A DNA stretch of 64,000 nucleotides, taken from the NCBI RefSeq assembly GCF_025971955.1, contig NZ_JAPDMX010000033.1, positions 186,001 through 250,000 of the forward strand. Direction: 5' to 3'. The position numbers and the translations under genes are program-made. Numbering within the stretch: the first letter of the stretch is position 1; each line of letters starts with the position of its first letter. Positions 36,106-43,718 of this stretch are shown here, piece by piece. The DNA comes from Shewanella subflava. GTDB taxonomy: Bacteria > Pseudomonadota > Gammaproteobacteria > Enterobacterales > Shewanellaceae. Under the pieces are notes generated by a model that saw nothing but the letters and a program-made list of their open reading frames with translations, was not told the origin of the DNA and searched no databases.

Positions 36106-36135
36106 ATTATAATACATTAAGACGTCTAGAAGTCT
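36106..36135 (-). promoter_or_regulatory. MetJ-box promoter for the YbaY-lipoprotein/metA unit
   Basis: Two adjacent 8-bp Met boxes, AGACGTCT (36120-36127, perfect) and AGAAGTCT (36128-36135, one mismatch), lie upstream of a minus-strand TATAAT at 36111-36106. MetJ binds tandem AGACGTCT copies with S-adenosylmethionine. ATTATAAT also reads TATAAT on the plus strand (36108-36113), so the divergent SDR gene could share the operator. Confidence 0.8.
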
Positions 36136-36216
36136 ACACTTCCAATATTGAAAAATTTTCGTGCTTGTTATCCGCAAGCGATATTCCTATCATAACCATT
36201 CTATTTCAAATAATGA

Positions 36217-36978
36217 GTGTCAAACCTCCTCATGACGACTATTGCTACCGCTATGATTATTGGTGCCAGCTCACAGTTAAGTAAAGAACTGGCGCGTCAA
36301 CTTGCGGCTCAAAACGTAAAATTACTGCTGTTTGTTCAAGATCCAGACACATTAGCCGAGTTTGCCCACTCGCTACCCGTTCCTGCAGTCGTTCTTCCAC
36401 TGGCGATTTCTGAACCCCAAAAATTGAACGAACAAATTAGTCAGGCTTGGCGAAGTGAAAATGGTGCCCACTTAGTCATAGTTAATACCGGCTTGAATGG
36501 TTACGATGCATCGCTGCCTTGGCAATTAGAAGAAAATATTATCGAAGTGAATGTCAAAGGCTTTGCGGCTATATGCAACTGTGTGTTCAAATTGATGGTA
36601 CAACAAGGATACGGTCAATTAGCGGCAATTAACTCTATTGCTGGCCAACGGGGCGGCCCAAGTATCGCTTATCACGCATCCAAAGCCTTCGCTGAAAATT
36701 ATTTTCAAGGTTTGAGTATGCACGCGCAGCGTTTAAAGGTACCTATAACGATTAGTGATATCCAATTAGGCTTACTCGATAAAGCCGCAATGCAACAAAA
36801 TCGATTTTTATTGTCACCTTTAGAGAAAGTCGCTAAGCAGATATTAACCGCACTGAAGCAAGGAAAGCGGCGTGTTTACGTCACCAGACGTTGGCGCATT
36901 GTAGCCTGGATAAATCGGATATTACCTGAATTTATTTATAATACTCGCCACTGGAAAACCAAATCCAAAAAGAATTAG
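36217..36978 (+). CDS. SDR family oxidoreductase
   Basis: About 253 residues if started at GTG 36217; ATG at 36232 gives 248 and is equally possible, as neither has a clear Shine-Dalgarno sequence. Short-chain dehydrogenase with a variant cofactor motif IIGASSQLSKELA in place of TGxxxGxG, INSIAGQRGGPSIAYHASK carrying Ser, Tyr and Lys of the active site, and a basic C-terminal region with VYVTRRWRIVAWINRILP that may associate with membrane. Substrate unknown. It is divergent from the metA unit and may share the MetJ operator. Confidence 0.8.
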   Translation: MSNLLMTTIATAMIIGASSQLSKELARQLAAQNVKLLLFVQDPDTLAEFAHSLPVPAVVLPLAISEPQKLNEQISQAWRSENGAHLVIVNTGLNGYDASLPWQLEENIIEVNVKGFAAICNCVFKLMVQQGYGQLAAINSIAGQRGGPSIAYHASKAFAENYFQGLSMHAQRLKVPITISDIQLGLLDKAAMQQNRFLLSPLEKVAKQILTALKQGKRRVYVTRRWRIVAWINRILPEFIYNTRHWKTKSKKN

Positions 36979-37186
36979 CCATTTAAATGCTAGAAAATTA
37001 CACATTGAGCTGATTTATGATGTTTGAATTGGCTCGGCTATACGAAACGCTATTTTTAAAACCTATTGATTAAAATTTTTCAGAAGTTTACCTTCACACA
37101 AAGCTAATATTGAGATCAGTGACTGCATGCATGATCACGGACTCGGGGTAGTTTACCAAAATCTAAATATCTGAAAATAAGCTGTA
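36979..37186. other. Intergenic region after the SDR gene
   Basis: About 208 AT-rich bases between the SDR stop and the left end of the first repeat copy. No gene, terminator with a T-tract or recognised regulatory element was found. Confidence 0.4.
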
Positions 37187-37443
37187 AGTAAAGAATCCAC
37201 CTGCTGAAGAAAGTGGCTTTGATATCACGCCCTAAAAGGGCGCTTTCCTAGCCTGCGTGACAAGACGCCGTAAATATATCCCTATAGGCTCTACTCAATC
37301 ATCCCTGATTTAGAAGCTTGTATCGGACCATTAGCAAAGCTCACGTATTACATGAGTTAATCAGCTATTGAACGTACTTCAGGCAGAGCCTAATTAATGA
37401 TAGCCCCCTACTGAAGTTGTAGGTTTAGGCCTGAAAACAAAAT
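37187..37443 (+). repeat. Interspersed structured non-coding repeat, copy A (257 bp)
   Basis: It aligns with 38773-39024 over its whole length with short indels. Shared blocks include agtaaagaatc at the left end, ctaaaagggcgctttc, gacgccgtaaatatatccct (internal palindrome CCTATAGG), agctattgaacgtacttc and ctgaaaacaaaat at the right end. A left hairpin (ccacctgctgaagaaagtgg) and a right hairpin (cccctactgaagttgtaggt) frame the element, and GGCTCT/AGAGCC pair across the middle. No coding capacity. The right end overlaps the ompW terminator stem. Confidence 0.85.
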
Positions 37444-37464
37444 AGGAGCCATCGGCTCCTATTT
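37440..37464 (-). terminator. Terminator of ompW
   Basis: AAATAGGAGCC (37440-37450) and GGCTCCTATTT (37454-37464), an 11-bp stem with a 3-base loop, followed on the minus strand by TTGTTTTC. It lies 25 bp after the ompW stop. Confidence 0.85.
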
Positions 37465-37488
37465 ATTAACGGGTTTAATTACGAGTGA

Positions 37489-38136
37489 TTAGAACTTGTA
37501 ACCAACACTGACCATGTAAACCCATGGGTTGATATCGGTATCAATCGATACAGCATCTTGACCAAGTGTAAAATTAACATCTGTTGAAATGTCTGCATAC
37601 CAAACTGATGCGTTCACTAACCAATCTTTATTGATGTTGTAATCTAGACCCACTTGCGCAGCAAAGCCCCATGATGTTGATAAACTTAGGTTATCAAGAC
37701 CAGCAGCTTTGGCTTCTGGAGTAAAATCATTGTCAAAAAAGTTAGTAAAGTTAACCCCAACACCCACATATGGACGCAGTTTAGACTGTGCATCACCAAA
37801 ATAGTATTGTGCAACCAATGTAGGGGGTAAGTGCTTAGTTTCAGCAATTTTACCTAAGTCACCTAAAGAAACATCATGACTAAATGGCGTAGCTGCAAGT
37901 AGTTCAACCCCCCAATTATCGGTAATCATATAACCAAAGTTTAAACCTAACTGAGTGTTGTCATCTACACCAAATTCAGCAATATTAGCTACAACTGGGC
38001 TAGATTCGTCAGGCGAAACCATCACCGCACCCGCTCTAAAAATGATATCACCAGCTTGGTGAGCGACAGCAACTGAAGACACACCAGCAGATAATAAACC
38101 TGCAGCAACTAAACCTAGGGTTAATTTTTTATTCAT
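37489..38136 (-). CDS. ompW: OmpW family outer-membrane protein
   Basis: 215 residues from ATG 38136, chosen because GGAG lies seven bases upstream; two in-frame starts further up (ATG 38142, TTG 38160) are too close to or before the GGAG. A signal peptide runs to VAVA (about residue 25). The mature protein is a small eight-stranded barrel: AGDIIFRAGAVMVSPDESS, GLNFGYMITDNWGVELLAATPFSHDV, a LPPTLVAQYYF segment, FFDNDF, and a terminal Phe in MVSVGYKF. OmpW forms a hydrophobic-channel outer-membrane protein responsive to oxygen and salt in enterics. Two FNR/EtrA boxes lie upstream. The gene is flanked by two repeat copies. Confidence 0.94.
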   Translation of the reverse strand: MNKKLTLGLVAAGLLSAGVSSVAVAHQAGDIIFRAGAVMVSPDESSPVVANIAEFGVDDNTQLGLNFGYMITDNWGVELLAATPFSHDVSLGDLGKIAETKHLPPTLVAQYYFGDAQSKLRPYVGVGVNFTNFFDNDFTPEAKAAGLDNLSLSTSWGFAAQVGLDYNINKDWLVNASVWYADISTDVNFTLGQDAVSIDTDINPWVYMVSVGYKF

Positions 38137-38226
38137 TTTCATACTCCATGAGGGCAACAACTGGATGCTTTTCTGTTACATCCTTAACAATTGACGCCAC
38201 TCTGCCTGAAAAGTTAATTAACAACA

Positions 38227-38240
38227 TTGATCTAGATCAA
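38227..38240 (-). promoter_or_regulatory. FNR/EtrA box 1 upstream of ompW
   Basis: TTGATCTAGATCAA is a perfect match to the FNR/EtrA consensus TTGAT-N4-ATCAA, 91 bp before the ompW ATG. No convincing -10 was found next to it. EtrA is the Shewanella FNR homologue. Confidence 0.8.
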
Positions 38241-38286
38241 GCTAACTAACTACATATTTAGAGGTACTTGATTAGACTGCTTTTCC

Positions 38287-38300
38287 TTGATTTAGATCAC
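38287..38300 (-). promoter_or_regulatory. FNR/EtrA box 2 upstream of ompW
   Basis: TTGATTTAGATCAC matches the FNR/EtrA half-sites with a single mismatch. Its centre is 60 bp from that of box 1. Confidence 0.65.
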
Positions 38301-38772
38301 GTATTTATGGGGCAAATAATCAAAATTCCACCGATGAACAATTTTGAATAATGTAATAAATTGATAACCTTATCGGCACAACAATGACAGCCGACAACAT
38401 ACCAATTCGAAGGTGTCATACTATTCATAGTTAGGGCGAGTTTATCTTTGTTGATAAATTATGCAGTAGGCTATTTTTCTGTCGGACAATCACAAATGAA
38501 CACCGTTTAGCCCGCTTAAGAAATGAATTTGCAAGCGACATGGCTGGAAAAGGCATGATAGAAAGGCCAATTTTTACAGCACGTAGTTATTCGACAATCA
38601 AACATTTAACACCATTATCGAGTATTTTCACCCACTACAATGAGCAGGGGTTTATTACGGTTGGTATCAACCACTATAACCACAAGCGCCCATTCAGATT
38701 TACCATTGCTCTTGCGACACAATCAACATCTAAAAATGTTAAATGCCACAAAAGCGCAATATTCATCACCGC
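38301..38772. other. Gene-poor region between the ompW regulatory region and repeat copy B
   Basis: About 470 bases. A 93-codon frame at 38540-38821 runs into the repeat, has no clear ribosome-binding site and no recognisable domain, so it is not called. Possibly remnant DNA; no terminator or known motif is seen. Confidence 0.4.
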
Positions 38773-39024
38773 AGTAAAGAATCGACCTTCTGAAGAAGGT
38801 GGCTTTGATATCACTCCCTAAAAGGGCGCTTTCGAACGTTCGTTAACAAGACGCCGTAAATATATCCCTATAGGCTCTAATTATCCCTGATTTCGAAGCT
38901 TGTACCGCATCATTAGCAAAGCTCACGTATCAGTTGAGTTAATCAGCTATTGAACGTACTTCTGGCAGAGCCTAATTGTGATAACCACCTACTGACGTAG
39001 GTGGTTTAGAGCTGAAAACAAAAT
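38773..39024 (+). repeat. Interspersed structured non-coding repeat, copy B (252 bp)
   Basis: The better-preserved partner of 37187-37443, in the same orientation. The left hairpin ACCTTC-TGAA-GAAGGT and right hairpin ACCACCTAC-TGAC-GTAGGTGGT are perfect; a CCCTAAAAGGG hairpin lies inside. Paired hairpins near both ends without coding sequence resemble non-autonomous elements mobilised by IS200/IS605-type or REP-associated tyrosine transposases; no such transposase is in the window, so this is inference. Confidence 0.85.
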
Positions 39025-39062
39025 GCCCATTAAATCATCCTATTTAGGTGGCATCAATGGGC
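39025..39062 (-). terminator. Candidate terminator of the CPA2 antiporter gene
   Basis: GCCCATT (39025-39031) pairs with AATGGGC (39056-39062) around a partly self-complementary 24-base interior; minus-strand read-out ends in ATTTTGTTTTC. It abuts repeat copy B. Confidence 0.5.
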
Positions 39063-39082
39063 GGATGAATCACGGCTAAAGC

Positions 39083-41035
39083 TTAACCTTGTAATAAATA
39101 GTCTTCAGCTTTTTCAATACTGCGCGGTTTGCCAACTAACATAAGAATATCATTGCGGCGCAATACCCAATCGTCGGGTGCGGGTTCTATTTCAGCACCT
39201 TTTCTGCGCACTGCTCGAAGCTCGACATCCAATTGCGACCATGGAATATCAGCCACTTTCTTACCGACACTGCTCGCGCTAGTGCTCAGTGACACGGCAT
39301 GGAGTAAATCTAAAGTAAAATCGGTTTCAGTGCCGGAGAAAAACCCGTGCAGATACTGGTAGTGATTGCGTCGTTCAGATTCAAGCCGTTTAATTATGCG
39401 GGGTAAAGGCACACCACACTTATAAAGCACTTGCGACACTAACATCAAGCTGCCTTCCAGTGATTCGGGGATGACCTGAGTTGCCCCAGCTTCTTTTAAC
39501 TCAGTTAAATTTGAATCATCTCGTGTGCGCACTAAAATTTTTGCATCTGGCGCTAATTTTCGACTCAGCGCTAAAGCTTCTTCAGTTTGTCGCTCTTCGG
39601 CAAAAGTCACCACCACCATGCTAGCTTGACGAATTCCCACACGCTTTAAAATGCCCATTTTGCAGGCATCACCAAAATAAACGGGCTCCCCTGCCGCACG
39701 TGATTCTGTTACTCGGGTAGGATCGAGATCTAACACAATATAATTAATAGCTTCGGTTTTTAAAAAACGGGCAATCGTTTGACCCACGCGACCATAACCT
39801 AAAATAACCACAAAATCATCGTCTTCACTTGTAGGTAATACAACGGTTTGCTCTGCCATTTCTTGGGACGGTTTACCGCCTTTAAATCTTTTCGCAATAT
39901 CAACACTATGGCGTATTAACCACGGAGAAAAAGACATTGAAATAACCGCGACAGCCACCAGTATAGTGCTGACTTCTTTATCTAATAATTGATAGTTAAC
40001 CGCTAATGCTAGCAGCACGAAACTGAACTCACCAACCTGACCTAGACTAATTGCGGTACTTAATGCGACTCTTGCATGTTCACCAGCAAGTTGAAGAAGA
40101 CCATAAACAATCACTATTTTTAGGACAACCACAGCAATGAGGGTCAGCAATATTTGCCACCAATATAACAGCACTAAATTGAAGTCGAGCAACATGCCAA
40201 TGGAGATAAAGAATAACCCCATTAACAAGTCTCTAAATGGACGAATATCCGCTTCTAGCTGCCTACGATATTGACTTTCTCCTAATAACATCCCCGCTAT
40301 AAACGCACCTAATGCCATAGAGAGCCCAAGCCATTGGGTAAATGCGCCAGTCACTAAAGCCACCACTAAAGTCGACAGTACAAAAAGTTCATTGGAGCGA
40401 GAGCGAGCCACTTCATCAAAAATACGTGGCAATACCCATTTGCCAAAAGACATTAACCCTATAAATGCCAGTATCCCTGTCAGTAGGCCATAAAGAATGC
40501 CATTTAAGCTCATTGGGGTTCCATCACTTGCCAATAAGGGTAATAGGATAAGCATGGGTACAACGGCTAAATCTTGAAATAACAACACACTGATGGACAG
40601 TTCACCATGACGGCGTCTTAACCAGCCTTGTTCATTCATTAATTTAAGTACAATTGCGGTTGATGACAGCGCAATGGCAGATCCTATAACCACGGCAGCA
40701 ACAAAGTTTTGGCCTAAAAGATATGCTATTCCACCTGCGATAAATGTCGTCACAATGACTTGTGCACTGCCCAATCCAAATACTGTTCTTCGCATTGACC
40801 ATAAGCGCGGCACTGAAAACTCTAATCCTAGGGTAAACATCAATAATACGACGCCAAGCTCTGCCACAAAGTGAACTTGCTGCTGAGTAAACCAATGCAA
40901 ACCGCTAGGACCACTGATCACCCCAGTAAGCAAGTACGCCAAAATAGCAGGTAACCCTAAACGGCCTAGCAACGCTATCGAAACGATGGCGATGACCAAC
41001 ATAAACAAAATATGAATAAACATATTGTGTTCCAT
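39083..41035 (-). CDS. CPA2-family monovalent cation:proton antiporter with RCK domain (KefB/C-like)
   Basis: 650 residues from ATG 41035 (AAGGAG eight bases upstream; an in-frame TTG at 41041 is less likely). About 12 membrane helices to residue 380, with LGRLGLPAILAYLLTGVISGP and LLMFTLGLEFSVPRLW of the Na/H exchanger fold and a long ALSSTAIVLKLM. A TrkA-N/RCK nucleotide-binding domain follows (VVILGYGRVGQTIARFL), then a TrkA-C domain at the end (SVGKKVADIPWSQLDVELRAVRRKG). Such proteins exchange K+ or Na+ for protons and are gated by nucleotides or glutathione adducts. No KefF/KefG partner lies nearby, so the glutathione-gated Kef role is unproven. Confidence 0.92.
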   Translation of the reverse strand: MEHNMFIHILFMLVIAIVSIALLGRLGLPAILAYLLTGVISGPSGLHWFTQQQVHFVAELGVVLLMFTLGLEFSVPRLWSMRRTVFGLGSAQVIVTTFIAGGIAYLLGQNFVAAVVIGSAIALSSTAIVLKLMNEQGWLRRRHGELSISVLLFQDLAVVPMLILLPLLASDGTPMSLNGILYGLLTGILAFIGLMSFGKWVLPRIFDEVARSRSNELFVLSTLVVALVTGAFTQWLGLSMALGAFIAGMLLGESQYRRQLEADIRPFRDLLMGLFFISIGMLLDFNLVLLYWWQILLTLIAVVVLKIVIVYGLLQLAGEHARVALSTAISLGQVGEFSFVLLALAVNYQLLDKEVSTILVAVAVISMSFSPWLIRHSVDIAKRFKGGKPSQEMAEQTVVLPTSEDDDFVVILGYGRVGQTIARFLKTEAINYIVLDLDPTRVTESRAAGEPVYFGDACKMGILKRVGIRQASMVVVTFAEERQTEEALALSRKLAPDAKILVRTRDDSNLTELKEAGATQVIPESLEGSLMLVSQVLYKCGVPLPRIIKRLESERRNHYQYLHGFFSGTETDFTLDLLHAVSLSTSASSVGKKVADIPWSQLDVELRAVRRKGAEIEPAPDDWVLRRNDILMLVGKPRSIEKAEDYLLQG

Positions 41036-41192
41036 AGGCAAAACTCCTTGTCAAAAAATCGTCACGACACCAGTACATCTTATTATCAAAACGGCACAAA
41101 AGTAACAAACACCTAAAAAATATGATAAAAACTTTCTAGGCACGCAAATTGCTTCACAGGTGTATCGAGCTGTAACGTTTTGGAGTAACCCT

Positions 41193-42077
41193 ATGGACTT
41201 TGCTATTGCCACCGAACTTTTTCCTGAAGATTATTGGTATCGTTCTAATGCCCATCTGCATATGGAGCCAGAACTTGATCTTGTCCAAGTGATCCAACAG
41301 CTACACGCAAGTTTAGATCCGCGGACAGTTTTTGCCTGTTATGGCAAAGTCATCGGACAGCATTTGCCGATCAAGGCATTACAACTATTTGTCGGTGAAC
41401 ACAAGTTTAGCTGGGGTCGCCACCATGGCATTGAGCTCACCCGCAGTATTAAAACTGAATCTGAAACATTACGTTTGCATTACTATCTTGCTATGCCGCT
41501 TAGCCCGATTCAAATGAAACAGCTTAACCATATTGAAGCCTTAGTATTACAACCGTTTCAGAATGCAATGAAGTACCAGCAAATGTCTAACCAAGCAATG
41601 TTTGATGCGTTAACAGGTTTAGGTAATCGCTATTATTTTCGAAAAGTTATCCATAAAAGTATTGCTAGAGCAGAACGCAGACAATCTCATATCTCATTGA
41701 TTGTTATCGATCTAGATAAATTTAAACAATTAAACGACCAGTTTGGCCACACTGTGGGTGATAACGTGCTCAACAGTTTTGCCTCATTAATTAATGAATC
41801 AATTCGCGACACAGACCAAGCATTTAGAATTGGTGGTGACGAATTTGTGATTATTACAGAAGGCAATGCTGAGGCAGCAAGTATTGTTTGCCAACGCATC
41901 ATTGAAAGCTTGCCATTACACTCACATCTTACCGATTATGGCGTTAAGTGTAGTTTAGGTATTGCACAATCGCGTCCAAAAGAAGTGTTTACCACTTTGT
42001 ATGAACGTGCAGATAAGGCCATGTATCAAGCAAAAGCCGCTGGTAGAAATTGTTTTAAAGTGTGTGCTGATAAATAA
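41193..42077 (+). CDS. GGDEF diguanylate cyclase with intact I-site
   Basis: 294 residues from ATG 41193 (GGAG seven bases upstream; an upstream in-frame GTG at 41160 lacks one). No signal peptide or membrane segment, so cytosolic. An N-terminal region of about 130 residues of unknown fold precedes the GGDEF domain (from about 135, FDALTGLGNRYYF). The active site is GGDEF in FRIGGDEFVII, and RDTD exactly five residues before it is a canonical inhibitory RxxD I-site, so product feedback is expected. It synthesises cyclic di-GMP. Single-gene unit closed by a strong terminator; divergent from the CPA2 antiporter. Confidence 0.92.
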   Translation: MDFAIATELFPEDYWYRSNAHLHMEPELDLVQVIQQLHASLDPRTVFACYGKVIGQHLPIKALQLFVGEHKFSWGRHHGIELTRSIKTESETLRLHYYLAMPLSPIQMKQLNHIEALVLQPFQNAMKYQQMSNQAMFDALTGLGNRYYFRKVIHKSIARAERRQSHISLIVIDLDKFKQLNDQFGHTVGDNVLNSFASLINESIRDTDQAFRIGGDEFVIITEGNAEAASIVCQRIIESLPLHSHLTDYGVKCSLGIAQSRPKEVFTTLYERADKAMYQAKAAGRNCFKVCADK

Positions 42078-42100
42078 TCTCAGATAGGATTAAATTAAAC

Positions 42101-42137
42101 ATGGCCACAGTACATATTTAGCTGTGGCCATTTTATT
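42101..42137 (+). terminator. Terminator after the GGDEF gene
   Basis: ATGGCCACAG (42101-42110) and CTGTGGCCAT (42122-42131), a perfect 10-bp stem, are followed by TTTATTTG. It could also serve the convergent RimK-family gene. Confidence 0.85.
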
Positions 42138-42196
42138 TGTTAAGCTCAACTCGAATTAACAATAAACAGCTATTTATTATTCCGAGATAAGATCAC

Positions 42197-43648
42197 TTAC
42201 AAACCTCTTAACTGAATACGTCTTAAAAATTCAGTCATTATTCGATCATAAACCAAGTCACCTAAAAATAAGTCTTCAACACCGTGATCAATACTGGGGT
42301 TGTCATTGACTTCAATCACGTAAGCTTTCCCTTCTATTTCTTTAAGGTCTACACCATATAGTCCCGCACCAATTAAGTTAGCGGCCTTCGTGGCGGCATC
42401 TAGTACCTGTTGCGGCACCATTTTTAAATCCATACAATCAAAATCACCGCTACTGACACGGCCACTTTGATGGTGTTGATAAATTTGCCAATGTCCACGG
42501 CTCATAAAATAACGGCAAGCATAAATAGGTTGACGATTTAACATGCCAATACGCCAATCATAATCCGTTGGCATAAAGGCTTGGGCTAAAATTAACGCAC
42601 TGTGTTCGAAAATTTTATTAGCCTGTTCAATTAGGGTTTGCCGATCTTTTACTTTTAATACCCCAAGGGAAAACGCCCCATCGGGTACTTTTAATACCGC
42701 AGGTAAACCTATGGTATTAATGACATTGTCGACCCAATTTTCATCTGACTTTTTAAAGATTAAACTTTTTGGCACAGGTACTTTATGGCGATTCAATAAC
42801 TCGGTTAAAAATACTTTATTGGTACACTTCATGATTGATTCAGGATCATCCATGACAACTAAACCTAACTGCTCAGCCGCTTTAGCAAATCGATAGGTAA
42901 AATTACTAATATTAGTAGTTGAACGAATAAATAAACCGTCAAATTCACTTAAGCGCGCTAAATCGTGAGAGCCTATTTGAACCAAATCCATACCAATGCG
43001 ATTTGCCGATTTTGCAAACAATTTTAATGCAGCCTTATCTGAAGGAGGCATTTTTTCATGTTCATCCACTAGCATGGCAATTTCGTAGCGATAGCGCTTG
43101 GTCGCTTTGGGCAACTTCCACACTTTTTGCGAAAAAACCTCTAAATATTTGGCGAATAAGTCTTGCTCTGGATCGGTTAAATCCTGAAATGCAGAAGGTT
43201 CAATGGCGTCAACTTGCCACTTACCCACTTGCTTTGACAAACGCACAGTTAATACAGGCACGGTAAATCGTTCAAATATTTTTCGAGCCATTTTTTCTAA
43301 TGGTGGATTGTCACAATAGCCAAAATAAATTTTCATCGCGATATCGTTAACGTTATCAGGTAATTTATCTAAGCCTGCTTGTGGTAAGCTGAAAAAACGA
43401 TCCTGCGATAAATCATTAATTGTCATCACCCGAGGGATCACTCGGTGCCCTCTTGCTTCAGCCATTAACGAACAATAATAACCCGTACTTAAATAATCAT
43501 AACTACGACACAAATTGATCACCTGCATCGCACTTTTATCAGCATAGGCTCCCATGTCTAAGTAGTCATGGACTGTAACCATATTGTCACTAGGAAGGTA
43601 AGGACGCCAATCACTTGCGTCATCAGTAACGATTAAAAACTGAGCCAT
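42197..43648 (-). CDS. RimK-family ATP-grasp ligase with RLAN N-terminal domain
   Basis: 483 residues. The N-terminal part (MAQFLIVTDDASDW, then YLSTGYYCSLMAEARGHRVIPRV) matches the RimK-like ATP-grasp N-terminal (RLAN) domain. From about 220 comes an ATP-grasp fold: TNKVFLTELLNRHKVPVPKSLIF, LPAVLKVPDGAFSLGVLKV (nucleotide-binding loop), and the metal-binding EVNDNPSIDHGVED near the end. Relatives join an amino acid or peptide by amide bonds using ATP. No aminoacyl substrate is known. Divergent by 70 bp from a GNAT-C39 peptidase fusion, a pairing described for predicted peptide-modification systems (Iyer and co-workers). Confidence 0.88.
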   Translation of the reverse strand: MAQFLIVTDDASDWRPYLPSDNMVTVHDYLDMGAYADKSAMQVINLCRSYDYLSTGYYCSLMAEARGHRVIPRVMTINDLSQDRFFSLPQAGLDKLPDNVNDIAMKIYFGYCDNPPLEKMARKIFERFTVPVLTVRLSKQVGKWQVDAIEPSAFQDLTDPEQDLFAKYLEVFSQKVWKLPKATKRYRYEIAMLVDEHEKMPPSDKAALKLFAKSANRIGMDLVQIGSHDLARLSEFDGLFIRSTTNISNFTYRFAKAAEQLGLVVMDDPESIMKCTNKVFLTELLNRHKVPVPKSLIFKKSDENWVDNVINTIGLPAVLKVPDGAFSLGVLKVKDRQTLIEQANKIFEHSALILAQAFMPTDYDWRIGMLNRQPIYACRYFMSRGHWQIYQHHQSGRVSSGDFDCMDLKMVPQQVLDAATKAANLIGAGLYGVDLKEIEGKAYVIEVNDNPSIDHGVEDLFLGDLVYDRIMTEFLRRIQLRGL

Positions 43649-43718
43649 AAAATTCTATTGCCTCTTTGAGTGCTTTACGCGTAAATTAAACATCCAGTTT
43701 GCCACTTCGAGCCGATAC

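Noticed and set aside
38540-38821. 93-codon plus-strand frame running into repeat copy B
   Set aside because: Its 3' end is the repeat itself, there is no clear start signal, and the composition is not gene-like; a chance frame or decayed gene.
37187-39024. Repeat copies considered as integron attC sites or ends of an intact IS
   Set aside because: No integrase or transposase frame, no inverted terminal repeats with target-site duplication, and the length and core sequence differ from attC.
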